Source: Melanopsichium pennsylvanicum (taxonomy: Eukaryota > Basidiomycota > Ustilaginomycetes > Ustilaginales). Taken from it: 64,000 bases of DNA. Location of the stretch: contig OAPG01000003.1 in NCBI GenBank assembly GCA_900208305.1, positions 558,001-622,000 on the forward strand, read 5' to 3'. Each line of letters begins with the position of its first letter. Position 1 is the stretch's first letter. Positions 28,868 to 39,189 of the stretch are shown one piece after another. The translations under genes and the position numbers were made by a program. Below the pieces are notes generated by a model, which worked only from the letters and a program-made list of their open reading frames with translations, was not told where the DNA came from and made no database searches.

Positions 28868-29971
28868 TCGGACAGATCTTCAGGTCAATGATCATCACCA
28901 AGCTGTGTGACTGCGCTGACTTTGCGAGTGCGGGATGGAGGAAACGATCTTGCAATAAGATTAGCTTGATCGTGGAAGTAAATACAACACTTACGATACA
29001 GTAGAGGACCGCGATTAAATTTTTGGCGAAAGGGTCTTGGACGCGCTGCCAACTTTTAGTCAGTCTAGTAGCCGGAATCCGTCAAGACCATGTGTCCCTA
29101 AAAAAGAACGCCTCCTTTTGGCATGACGCTTCACTGGAATATCAGTCACTTTCCCAATTCTCATTGGAGATCGAACATTCAAGCTTGCATGACTGCGTCG
29201 AGGTCCATGTCAGCTTTCTTCTTCGAGTTGGCCCTTAGCCCGAGCCCGACATAGAAGAAGTGAGTCGATGTCGCTGGGTGCGCTCTGTAAATAGCACGCC
29301 TCACACCAAATATAGTCCAAAGGTGGCTCCATTGCATTATTTGTTCGATGGAATATTGGTATCACATCTCGTTTCCGTTGTCATAAATCTAACAACGGTA
29401 CGGTCACGGTCTCACTCAGCTCAGGCAGGTTAAAGGTGGAAGAGGGATGGCTGGAGGGAGGAATGTAAGAGCGAGAGAATGACCCCCAAAAGCTCTTCCG
29501 AAGGATGGAACTCTGTCACTGAAGCAATGTCGACGGAGGGTAAAGTGAATCTGCTCTCTTACCCTCCCCACTTTGGGTGGAGGGTAAAAGTTAATTTGGG
29601 CCCGGCATGAAAATGGCTTTTTCGTAGGAGGTTGCGAAAAGTCATCGATTAATGGGCCACCGTTTGCACGGCGAAGGGAGAGACGGCAAAGAGGGAGGGA
29701 GGGATGGAGATGGACATAGGTATGCACAGTCGAGAGCACAGACGACGTCAATCGTCTCCCTTGTAAATTCCCGCAACCGAGATATACTGTGTATCCTTGT
29801 GCGAACGGCGGGCAAGAAAGTGTGGGAAGAGACGTAACAAAACTTGGGTGGTGACATGGATGACCTTACGAAAAGAAAGTGGTATTGGATGATGCAATGC
29901 GTGGCGATGGAATCGATATTTTTGCTGATCATGGCCTCGAAGGGGACAGGGCAGATAGCGAAAGAAGACAT
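28868..29971. promoter_or_regulatory. Region between Zn2Cys6 gene start and phosphatase gene end
   Basis: This holds the Zn2Cys6 gene promoter and the 3' region of the phosphatase gene, both on the minus strand. A cluster of three GGAGGGTAAA / TTACCCTCC motifs lies at 29535-29588. No gene supported. Confidence 0.4.
29535..29588. repeat. GGAGGGTAAA direct and inverted repeat cluster
   Basis: GGAGGGTAAA at 29535-29544 and 29579-29588 flanks the reverse-complement TTACCCTCC at 29559-29567. The last two can form a 9-bp hairpin with an 11-base loop. GGGTAA/TTACCC is also the core of Reb1-type sites; that link is inference. Confidence 0.6.
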
Positions 29972-31516
29972 CTACTTGGACGACTTTGCACTTTGACCGA
30001 CAGCGCATTGCTGTTCCCAAGTCCAGCCCTTGGGATGCTGAAGCGACTTTGCAATTTCCTTGAATGCTTCGAGAGTACACAGCTCCGGACGGCCCTCAAA
30101 GTGTTTGCCCTTCGGGGCGCAGGCTGGAAGATGCATGTCACGGTCGCCGTATCTTACTCGGACGTAGTGCTGCTGCTGTGCGGACCTTATCCCAAGCATA
30201 CTCTGGACCTTGCTGAAGATGCCTGATGATGAGGGAGCGGCTGTGTCGCGGAAGAGCTCGACTCCTATGGATGCGGTGAATGTTGGCCATCGGTGGTCGA
30301 AGCAGTCGAGAGTGCAGAGTAGACCAGCGAGGGCAGTATCGTGTGTCGCATATACGGCAAACTTGAGTGGATCGTGAGAGCCAAGCTCTGCGCGCAATGA
30401 CATGCGCGAGGCCAAGTCGTTGACAAAGCGTCCCATGGCCAGTCGGCGGAATTCGGCTTTACTCTCAGGATCCGGGGCGCTGTAGCCCGAGAACCACTCG
30501 GACACGATAGCGTCTTCGACCTTTTTCATGAACCGTGGGTCAGACAAGGCGGGAGGAATGGCAAATCCGTGTGCTCGTGCCGCCATGACAGAATCCAGTA
30601 CTCCATTGAGACGAGGTCGGCCGTCGACGCGTGGCTTAGCACCCGTAGCTGATTCAAACTGCGCGTCGAACTCTGCCAGCGAAGGGTTGAAAGCACGCGC
30701 AGTTGCATCTGCAAACGCCTTGTCAAGCGCGGCCAAGCGTGAGCAGCCGAAGGTGTTCGGAAGCAGATTCTCATCTGTACCGTTGCGCACCAATACTTTG
30801 GGAATGAATTGACATTGGCTGCCGTGCTGAGCAGTAGCCGGCTGTAGGCCTCGGATGACTTGCTCGAGACTTTCGATGGTGCGGCTCATGTTGGTGCTGC
30901 GGAAGTAGAGCGAGTCATGGTCGTTGCTGGTGAGCGATTGAGGCAAGAAGCCGAGACGATCGACATAGAGACCTCGAAGCTCACGACCGAAGCGAAGCGT
31001 GGAAAGTCGACCCAGATCGGTGAGCTCGCCAAGCATGCATTCACCTTCCTCGTCCTTCTGTCCGCGTCCTGATCGTGCTGACTCGGTCTCTACACTTCTA
31101 CGCATGCGCATGATGCTACTGTGCATGGTCGCGGTCTTGCCAGGCTTGACCTGGCCAACCTCGAAGGGCGCGATTGAATTGTCTTGGCTGCGTGTCAATT
31201 CGAGGACGCAGGCGTCGAATTCGCGACCCGCCCGACACAAATTCCACTTCTCAGGGAAGATGTTGGTCAGCCGGCTTCGCACGGGAGTGCGCTCTCCATG
31301 ACGGACCAAATAGTGAACTTGGAAGAGCTCGAGGCCACTTGGTGGATCGCGCCACCCAAGACCAGGACCTGCGGAGCCTGCACCTGCATTGGGGATGGCA
31401 GAGCGCATGGGGATGCCAGCAGTGAACGGTATGTTGGCAAAGTCTATGGGTGACCCAGAGCTGGGATTGGTGAAGTTGGAAGCGGAAGAGCTTCCAGCAG
31501 CATTCGGAGACGCCAT
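29972..31516 (-). CDS. Histidine acid phosphatase family protein
   Basis: The 514-residue protein has the branch-2 histidine phosphatase motif RHGERTP at 72-78 (nucleophile His73) and the distal proton-donor pair His392-Asp393 in YATHDTALAG. Together these define a catalytically complete acid phosphatase. No signal peptide is visible: the first 50 residues are Ser/Pro/Gly-rich and polar, so it is probably intracellular, like the lysophosphatidic-acid/ACPL type rather than secreted phytases. The substrate is unknown. No intron. A very long upstream region (31517-34131), C/T-rich on its coding strand up to about 32500, precedes the start. Confidence 0.87.
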   Translation of the reverse strand: MASPNAAGSSSASNFTNPSSGSPIDFANIPFTAGIPMRSAIPNAGAGSAGPGLGWRDPPSGLELFQVHYLVRHGERTPVRSRLTNIFPEKWNLCRAGREFDACVLELTRSQDNSIAPFEVGQVKPGKTATMHSSIMRMRRSVETESARSGRGQKDEEGECMLGELTDLGRLSTLRFGRELRGLYVDRLGFLPQSLTSNDHDSLYFRSTNMSRTIESLEQVIRGLQPATAQHGSQCQFIPKVLVRNGTDENLLPNTFGCSRLAALDKAFADATARAFNPSLAEFDAQFESATGAKPRVDGRPRLNGVLDSVMAARAHGFAIPPALSDPRFMKKVEDAIVSEWFSGYSAPDPESKAEFRRLAMGRFVNDLASRMSLRAELGSHDPLKFAVYATHDTALAGLLCTLDCFDHRWPTFTASIGVELFRDTAAPSSSGIFSKVQSMLGIRSAQQQHYVRVRYGDRDMHLPACAPKGKHFEGRPELCTLEAFKEIAKSLQHPKGWTWEQQCAVGQSAKSSK

Positions 31517-34131
31517 ATCTTGTCCAAGAGCACCCAGTATAGGGTAGGATTAGGCGTCTTTGAAAAAAGTGGTTGTAGGCAGAGAAGTGCGAGAAGCGTT
31601 GACCGACGGGCAAAGCAATCGCGCAGATAACGGGGAGATGGCGCAAGATACGACAAGGTAAGACGAAGGGGAACAAAGCGACTGGTCGGCAGAAGGACTC
31701 GATGAGAGGGTACGTGTGACAATGATGTTTGAATGTTTAGGTTCCCAAAGCATTGACTGGGATGAGAAGGGAGCAAGATATGTGCTGCAAAGATGTGCGC
31801 GAAACAAGATCAACCACCGTCCTATGCTACCAGCTTGGTGCCAGGCGGGATGAGTTTGCCGGTGCGGTGTGAGGGAGCCGACGTTTGAGCAAGTGTGGCG
31901 GCGAATAGCGCGGGAGAGAGATTGCGCAAATGTGGCGTGGTCGAACAGGAGCTTCTGTTGAGAGCGGCCCGAATACTCGGATCCGATGAAAAGCGATGTT
32001 GATGACACGAGGAGATGGCTAGGTGGATGGATGTATGACCGGTGAATTTGACAGCGTAGTAGAGAAATCTTGGAGCCAAAGAGGATCTGCAGAGAAGTGG
32101 TGGGATGGAGTGCGCAAGAACAGACAGAAACAGAACAGGACCAAGGGAATGAATGCGAGCAGAAGCAAAGACAAGGGAAGAAAGGGGCCAGATATCAAAC
32201 CCAAAAGTGAATTGGGTTTGGGTCGAGGTCAGAGGAGTGGTGAGCCGTGTACCGCGAGAAGGATGGAATGGCGTTAAGGTTGGGAGTAAGTCAAAGGCAA
32301 ATGGGAGAGGTTATGCAGTCACGAAGAAGAGCGGGAAGGAAGACCAAGAACACAAAAGGAGAGCATCAGCAACGGAACAGCAAGGTTGCAAAATGCGATA
32401 TGAAGCGCAGAGTCAGAAGAGGCTTTGGTGGAAAACAGAAAGGAAAAGCAATACAAGAAGGGTAGGTAAATTAAGAGAGAGAGAGAGAGGACAATTCAGA
32501 AGAATTACGACATCGCATCAAAAGCGCAATATTGATGATAAGAGACAGACGGACGAACCGCTTTCTGCTTTGATTTTCACCCTCTTTCGACTACGGCAAA
32601 GGCGTAATTTTGCGAAAAGTGACAATTTCGGTCGATCCGCACTCTGCAGGCCAGATTTGCAGGCGATCGAGGAACGTCGAGTTGGCCGGCATAAGCCGAA
32701 GGCAGCGTAAGCGCTACAACTAAAACTCTGAACATCAGCGCTGTGTTTGTTACGACCTACAGTCATCCAGGCTTGCCGCTTTATGTTTTATCTGCAAAGA
32801 AACGATTTGAGGTCGTCAGATGGAGATTTCAAGGAACAACCTCCTTACATTTAGTACTACAATGTGAATTGCCCGCTCTAGAGAGATCGAAGAGTGATCG
32901 AGGCTCACAGAGAAAACGGATTCTGAACTGTCTTCGCTGTGATTCGCACATGAAGAAAAATGTAAAATTAAATAAAAATTAAATGAGTCTCAAAGTCAAT
33001 TTTTGCCCTTTTCGCCGACGTCTGAGACTAAAACGCGCGGCATCCCGAACACCCACGGCAATCCCGCCTCTGGCTTTAACTTGACTGCAACTCTCTGTGA
33101 TGTAGCCTTTTGCCAAGCTACTATGTCTAACTGTATGAGCACCTCGAAGCTGCAAACATGGCGCTTTTAATTGATCTCCCCACGATACGTGTAGCATCGC
33201 TTGTTCAAGAGAGTTGAAAGGGCCCACGCCCGGGATGGTTTCGAGACAGGAACGGCTACTATAATGATGTTGGCGTTGGAAGCCTATGTACTGCAGTTCT
33301 GAGCAAGTTGGAAGGCTTTCAATGGTGGTTACAGCAAGGTAAAGCCCATGAAAAAGGGAGACCTGCATCCTTCTCCCAACAAAAGTCTCATCATATTATT
33401 ATAAAGCTCGAGATTTGGCTGGTGGATGGCAATAATATGCAGGTGTAGCTAATTTTTCCGACAGACGCATGTTTTCTTTTTTTTTGTCCCGCGCTATTGT
33501 ATTTCAATGAGAACAGCACACACATCCTGCACTCTGTAGCTTTTCTTTGAAACAGATTCGGTTCATCATGGTCTTCTACCGGTCAAGCGCACATGGCATG
33601 GACAGGGTCCATCGCACTCGTTTCTAGGGTAGTGAGAATACAAGCGAAGGGAGACCGATTGTCAGATTGATCTTTGTGACTCTTTGACAGCACTCCGCGG
33701 CTTGCAGTTTCGCCTTTCCGGGTCGCTGCCTTTCGCTCGACATTCGCGACCTCTTCTTTCCAAACCGGGCGATGAGAAGTTATACTTGCGGTTCGGTAAA
33801 GAAGCAATCCAGCAACTTGGCAGAGTCATACTTTGCCTTGTGGACACCGTACGTTGGCATTCCACCATCATGCACAAACATATCTTCATTCGACCAAGTG
33901 TCGACTGTGATCTGTGAGGGAGATTGTGCCATGAAATCAAAGGGCGAAAATGTCAAGCAGAATCGTTCGGGTGAACCGCAAGAGTGAGCGTAATGCGACT
34001 GCTATACACCTAGTAAGAAGCCTCCAAATGATCTTTTCGGTACCCTTCCGTAGCAACTTTGCCACGCTTTCTCGTCTAGAATATGGAAGAGCTTGGGCCA
34101 ATTTCTTGAATCGCTCAGGTCGCTTCTGTTC
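31517..34131. promoter_or_regulatory. Long non-coding region upstream of phosphatase gene
   Basis: The first kilobase (31520-32500) is A/G-rich on the plus strand, hence C/T-rich on the phosphatase coding strand, which suggests a long leader or promoter. An open frame of 185 codons on the plus strand at 32153-32710 is a Lys/Arg-rich translation of this purine tract and starts inside it; I do not accept it. 32940-33000 and 33380-33490 are AT-rich. No gene can be supported. Confidence 0.4.
32475..32489. repeat. (GA)n microsatellite
   Basis: Seven to eight GA units lie in the purine-rich tract upstream of the phosphatase gene. Confidence 0.8.
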
Positions 34132-37100
34132 CTAGACTTTGGCTACGCCCATGATGGCGAGTAACGAAAGGACCACAAGATCATGGTCAACCAATTCGAC
34201 CGCAGTCGAGAACTTGAGGTCACCCATCTTCCTGTTGCCACTCGCAAGCGGTGTTGTTTCACCACGTCGCCTCTGCTGCTGATCATACGACCATCTCCCC
34301 GAATCAACCGAGTTGCGTCTGCTTCCCAAAGCGGTGATATCGTTCGTGACACCTACGCGCGACGAATCGGGCCGATCAATTTGAATCGAGGCTCGGGCGT
34401 TGTTTACAGCATTGTTGTGCACCTGAACCACCATCGCCTCGGTCGAGATCGCTGCTCGCTGATGCTGCCACAGTCCATGATGACGTGGTCTGCCTCCAGC
34501 TACAGAGGGTGGACGTCGCACCAGTGGGCCACCGCGAATACCTCTCAAAGGCATTTGAGCTTGTGCCCGTGCCATCGGTCCCGGATTGCCACGGAATGGC
34601 AAGCCCAGTGGTACCACCTGGGTTGGCGGCGGAATAGCTGGGCCTATGCTCGACTCGTCTTCGGGAAGCGCTTTGGGAGTCGGCTTGCTTCGAGGTCTGA
34701 ACAATCCAAGCGCATTGCGTACCTGCGATTCGGTCGAATACGTGGCTAGCTCGACCACATCTTGGCCAATCAGGCCGCGCAAACTCAGATCATAGCCTTC
34801 CAAATTGTCCATTGCTTGGCCACTTGTGCGGTCTCGAGAAGGAGACATTACGGATGCCTCTAATTTGCTGCCGTGCCACGTCCAGTGCTGGCCACTCGTC
34901 GTCGTGAAGCTGGCCATGAAACCGCGACCGCTAGCTCGCTGAATACGAATCGAGAAACGTTCTGTGTCGGCAGCATCGGCAGAGACTTGGAAGCTTTCAG
35001 ATTGATGAGATCGATTTCTGCTGTGTACTAGTTCTCCTCTGGACAGAAGCGGCGAAGGGAATGCTCGGTCGAGCATGTCCATCGATGCGTCCGATCGAGA
35101 TGATTCCGACGTCTGCTTCGCATGCTTAAGACCGCGGGAGCCAGTGACCCGACGTACGATCTCGATGACCTGCTCTTCGCTGCCTTCGACCCAGCGAGTC
35201 TCGCTTCGCACAGAGAAAGCGCTTTTGTTGACCTTTGACACGAGTAGCTCTTTGACCTTTCTTGTCTGTTCTCCTTGCTTCGTGGAAGATCCCTGATCAT
35301 CGGAGCTTCCCTGTCGTGATTGCCTTCTTGGACTGCGGTTGCCGACAAAGGCTGCGAAAATACTTGTAGCGACTTCTTGCTCTAGCTTCATTGCTTTGCT
35401 TGACGGTTGACGACGGACTTGGCCTTCGATCAGCAGTGCTTCTTGAGGCTTTTCTATGGCTGCTTGCACTTCGACAGCCTTCCAGTACGCCAAAGGAGGC
35501 GCTTCTCGGGCTGTAATCTTGTTCTGTTTCACACAGATCCGAAGCTCAGATTCATGCAACATGACTGTTCCCGGCTCTAGGCATTCGAGACTGACAGATG
35601 GGCGAACCGCTACTTCCGTGCTTTGCCTGGCAGATGTATGGCTGGCGTTTTTGCTGTCACTGAAAGCGGTATCGACGCTTGACCGCATCTGTAGCGTCTG
35701 ACCATCAAATGCACTTTTGTTCGCCAAATTAACACGTTGACCCAACCGAACAGGCACGTCGACATCCTCATCATCGTAGTCCATCTCGTCTTCCGACTTG
35801 GATTCCGATGAGCTGTAAAGATCAGATTCTTCGTCATCGTAGTCTCTAAAAGGCCGAACAGCCTCGAGTTCTGCGCTCGAAGCTTTCTCGTGACCTGTCG
35901 ATCCGGACCAATCGCCTGTCTCCGCGACCATCGACTTGACGGTGCCTATCGCAGCTCCGCTCAAATCATAACCTGTATGACGATCCTCTGTTACGTTTAG
36001 ATACGCGTCTCGAGGCTCCTCTGCGCTATGTACTGGGCTAAATGGCTTGACTTGCACTTCAACAGTTGCAGAAGCAATAATTTGCTCACTTTGACGCTTG
36101 CTCTGCCTCCCGTTCTTCGTGACCTGCCCCTTTGCATTGCCCTTCGGAGCCCGTGGGTGGGCCTGGGCAGCTATTTTGGGCAAAGGAGTGGGATGAGGCA
36201 CATCAAGCCGACCACATCCAGCAAGGTAGATCGTGCTCGCAACGAGCGCCGAGGTTGATCTTTCCGCGCACAAGTTCTGCAGCGTGATGTTGCGATTTGC
36301 TGTGGTGAAGCCCAAATTTCGCATGAAAGGTCCTTTGCTTGACAATGGAACAGAATCGTTGCTCGCCCTTGACGCATCGTTGACTTGGACGGAAGAAGCG
36401 CGTTTGACAAGTGAAATCGACCTTCGCTTTATTGGCACTGCTGGACCTGCCATAGAAGTTTTGGAGGGGAGCACGACTTCCGATGCTGCAAAGCGACCAA
36501 ATTTCCAAGGTTTGTTCTTCTTGAGCTTCTTTGCTTTCTGGTTCCCGTTCGAGAACTCGCCCACACCGCCATTTCCGTAAGCATGCGTGCCGTCTGGCAG
36601 AGGAAGATCGTTGGCTGAAACTGAAATCCATTCTGCGATCGAATCGTTGTCCCTGGTCATCCTGCCCTTCTGTGAATTGACGAGCAAGCGAATGGCTGAC
36701 GGTCGGCTTTCGGCCTGCTCAAAAGATGGTTCTTGACGATTTGATGATTGCTGAGACTGAGCTCGGTGGTGGAGAGAAGGCATCGAATCAGCAAACCGAT
36801 CCTTGGCGGCGGTAGGTACCGATGAGCGGCGTTCAGTTGCGCCAGCAGGCAATTGAACTTGATTGGCCGACTGATGCGAGAAATGCTTCTGATCGCCCAA
36901 TGCTGGCGAGGGCATGGTCATTGTTGTCACTTGAGAAGACGGGCTGTATTGAGGGTCGAAAGCATTCTTGTCAAACGAACCGCGTTCTTGTAGCACTGGA
37001 GACTCGTTGGAAGACCCAAGAGAGATCTCTGAACTGCGTCTAGAATGATAAGGCACCACATTTGGTCGAATCGGAACACGGCCGGATGATCGGCGTTGCT

Positions 37101-39189
37101 GTTGAATTTGCTGTGCAGTCGCTATCGAATTTGCAGAGCTCGCTACACAGCTTTCGATAGCAACCGATCGAGGAGGGGGAGGACGTGGGGCGGCATTGAG
37201 CAGAATTGGCCGGAGCTCAATTGAGCGCCTCTGCTCTGCCGACGTGCGTCTGTGATTTTCGACAGACATGCGCCTCGCCACATCGACCGATGCCGCAGAG
37301 ACATCAGAACGGCCATTGGAAGCCAAATCCGCGATGCTGCGGTTGTTTGTTCTAGGGGTGATCTTTGCCAAAAACGCCATTGCTTTGGAAGGTGATCGCA
37401 AAGGAGCAGCAATTGGTAAATTCTCTTCGGACGCCCGAACCTTAGCTGCGGTAGGCAGCTCGAATGAGAGCGACCTCCTTGGTGGTGGTCCTCCTACATT
37501 CGCTTTGGCGTCGGCATGTTCTTCGATCTTGGAGAGCGCCGGAGGGGGAGCAACGCTGGCTGTAGCTGGCGGCGAAGAGCTATACGTCCTATCCGACGTG
37601 GAACCAGAGCCTGAACTGGACCTACGATCTGAGGACACCTCCGACACAGTGCTCGGGCTGGTAACAACCACCATTGGTCTCCCCATTCCGAGCGCATTTT
37701 GAACCGGGGCGATGATCTCCTTTGTTGTCTGGACGGTCCTTTTCGCTGGCTTTGACGCCCTGTTGGCATCTGCTGAGGTAAAGTACATCTCCAACGGCGT
37801 GGTCGAAGGCGTGGAAGGCCAGCTTGAGTCATCATCTGCGTAATGTTCTTCATCATCGTCATCTTCGCCAAGTTGAGGCGCAGTCGATGCAGTACTGCGT
37901 CGCTTCCTCCTTCGCACACCACCACTACCGTTGCTTGCCCCACTCGCCTCGCTGTCGCTCACGTGGGTGGAATCGACCGTGATTGAGGGGTATCGATCCT
38001 TGAATTGCGCAGGAGGTGGTGGAAGTTCAATTCGCAAGCTATCGTATCGTTTGGCCGGTCGTGCAGCACCACCTACACCTGTACCTTTGCTGTCAGAGAC
38101 GGCGGCGTCCGAGGCGGAGGAAAGGGCGTCGTCCAGATCTGAATTTGCCGATTTCTCGCTTAGCGCTGGGAGCGGGTGAATAGAAAAGAGCAGCGATGAC
38201 TTGGAAATTTGCTGTGGTGTCGTTGGCTGAGAGTCGGTGTTTTGACGACTGTTAAAGTTGTTGACCATTTGTTGTACTTTGGAACCACTGGAGAATTTGG
38301 AACCACTGGAGAAGAAACCTTCCTCGTCGCGATGCAAAGGGTTGGTGGCTACCTGTTTGCTCTTTCCTTTCGCTTTCTCTTGTGCAGGTGTTGATACGGA
38401 GGCTACTGAAGTAGCTGGGGATGTGACATTCGTCGTATTCGTTTCCGCAGAGGAAGTAGTGACAGCACTCGATCCCGATGAGCTATTCGCGCGTCTACTT
38501 GCTGCAAGTGCCGCGAGATCGCTCCTGAGAGCAACTGATGAACGCGGCTTCGACGATCCAGCGATGGGTATCGTCCCAACAACGTGGGGAGCTGCCTGAT
38601 TTGCCGCAGCCATGAACTTTTGATGATCGCTCAAGGCGGATGCCGGCAATACTCTGGTGGACGGCACTTTGCGATATGTCTGTTTTGGTGGGACTAGCAG
38701 TGGTGGTGAGGTTCGACGTTTGCCCGTGCTAGTCTCTGCTTCGGTTGAACTGGAGGATGCACCTTTGTTATGGCTCATACTCGAACTTGGAATGCGTGGT
38801 GGTAGAACCGGCTGAACGCTTGTCGTTAGCGAGTCCGGGCTTTGCAACGGCGCATCTGCCGTTGTCGATAGAGCCTTATCGTTGGCGGAAGTTTGGTCAG
38901 ATAGTGTAGCAGGGGCTATGATTGTGGTCGAGACTGGAGAAAAAGGCACGCTGGAGATAGTAGGGCTTGGCATTGGAGAACATGGTGCAAGTGAAGAAGC
39001 TCTCGAAGGTATGGATGCTTGACTTGGTCCTTTCCCCTTGTTCCACGCTGCCGCGCTACGACGAGCATCGAAATTAGTCGGTCGGGCGGCTTCAGTGCCG
39101 TCTTCTGAGGCGATGACCCATCCTCGCCGTCTATTGTTTGACTGGGGCATGGAGCGAGGTGACGCGTCTGTGATTGGGTTTGCTGCCAT
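34132..39189 (-). CDS. Large, mostly disordered protein, possible tubby-like C-terminal region
   Basis: A single uninterrupted frame of 1685 codons. Roughly the first 900 residues are Ser/Pro/Ala-rich and probably unstructured, with acidic patches (EDDDDEEHYADDD near residue 445 and EDEMDYDDEDVDVP near 1140). A conserved-looking, less biased part begins near residue 1190. It contains beta-rich stretches (ETRWVEGSEEQVIEIVRRV; FSIRIQRASGRGFMASFTTTSG; HWTWHGSKLEA) and ends with a hydrophobic segment HDLVVLSLLAIMG. A beta-rich body closed by a terminal hydrophobic helix resembles the tubby-like fold of basidiomycete DUF6593-type proteins; that is an inference from pattern only. Function unknown. 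In-frame 18-base duplication at 38278-38313. Confidence 0.75.
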   Translation of the reverse strand: MAANPITDASPRSMPQSNNRRRGWVIASEDGTEAARPTNFDARRSAAAWNKGKGPSQASIPSRASSLAPCSPMPSPTISSVPFSPVSTTIIAPATLSDQTSANDKALSTTADAPLQSPDSLTTSVQPVLPPRIPSSSMSHNKGASSSSTEAETSTGKRRTSPPLLVPPKQTYRKVPSTRVLPASALSDHQKFMAAANQAAPHVVGTIPIAGSSKPRSSVALRSDLAALAASRRANSSSGSSAVTTSSAETNTTNVTSPATSVASVSTPAQEKAKGKSKQVATNPLHRDEEGFFSSGSKFSSGSKVQQMVNNFNSRQNTDSQPTTPQQISKSSLLFSIHPLPALSEKSANSDLDDALSSASDAAVSDSKGTGVGGAARPAKRYDSLRIELPPPPAQFKDRYPSITVDSTHVSDSEASGASNGSGGVRRRKRRSTASTAPQLGEDDDDEEHYADDDSSWPSTPSTTPLEMYFTSADANRASKPAKRTVQTTKEIIAPVQNALGMGRPMVVVTSPSTVSEVSSDRRSSSGSGSTSDRTYSSSPPATASVAPPPALSKIEEHADAKANVGGPPPRRSLSFELPTAAKVRASEENLPIAAPLRSPSKAMAFLAKITPRTNNRSIADLASNGRSDVSAASVDVARRMSVENHRRTSAEQRRSIELRPILLNAAPRPPPPRSVAIESCVASSANSIATAQQIQQQRRSSGRVPIRPNVVPYHSRRSSEISLGSSNESPVLQERGSFDKNAFDPQYSPSSQVTTMTMPSPALGDQKHFSHQSANQVQLPAGATERRSSVPTAAKDRFADSMPSLHHRAQSQQSSNRQEPSFEQAESRPSAIRLLVNSQKGRMTRDNDSIAEWISVSANDLPLPDGTHAYGNGGVGEFSNGNQKAKKLKKNKPWKFGRFAASEVVLPSKTSMAGPAVPIKRRSISLVKRASSVQVNDASRASNDSVPLSSKGPFMRNLGFTTANRNITLQNLCAERSTSALVASTIYLAGCGRLDVPHPTPLPKIAAQAHPRAPKGNAKGQVTKNGRQSKRQSEQIIASATVEVQVKPFSPVHSAEEPRDAYLNVTEDRHTGYDLSGAAIGTVKSMVAETGDWSGSTGHEKASSAELEAVRPFRDYDDEESDLYSSSESKSEDEMDYDDEDVDVPVRLGQRVNLANKSAFDGQTLQMRSSVDTAFSDSKNASHTSARQSTEVAVRPSVSLECLEPGTVMLHESELRICVKQNKITAREAPPLAYWKAVEVQAAIEKPQEALLIEGQVRRQPSSKAMKLEQEVATSIFAAFVGNRSPRRQSRQGSSDDQGSSTKQGEQTRKVKELLVSKVNKSAFSVRSETRWVEGSEEQVIEIVRRVTGSRGLKHAKQTSESSRSDASMDMLDRAFPSPLLSRGELVHSRNRSHQSESFQVSADAADTERFSIRIQRASGRGFMASFTTTSGQHWTWHGSKLEASVMSPSRDRTSGQAMDNLEGYDLSLRGLIGQDVVELATYSTESQVRNALGLFRPRSKPTPKALPEDESSIGPAIPPPTQVVPLGLPFRGNPGPMARAQAQMPLRGIRGGPLVRRPPSVAGGRPRHHGLWQHQRAAISTEAMVVQVHNNAVNNARASIQIDRPDSSRVGVTNDITALGSRRNSVDSGRWSYDQQQRRRGETTPLASGNRKMGDLKFSTAVELVDHDLVVLSLLAIMGVAKV
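38278..38313 (-). repeat. 18-base in-frame tandem duplication
   Basis: TTTGGAACCACTGGAGAA occurs twice head to tail (38278-38295, 38296-38313) and encodes the doubled FSSGSK in the large disordered protein. Confidence 0.9.

Noticed and set aside
32153..32710. 185-codon open frame on the plus strand
   Set aside because: It translates a purine-rich tract into Lys/Arg/Glu-rich sequence with no domain, and its neighbours in both frames are open too.
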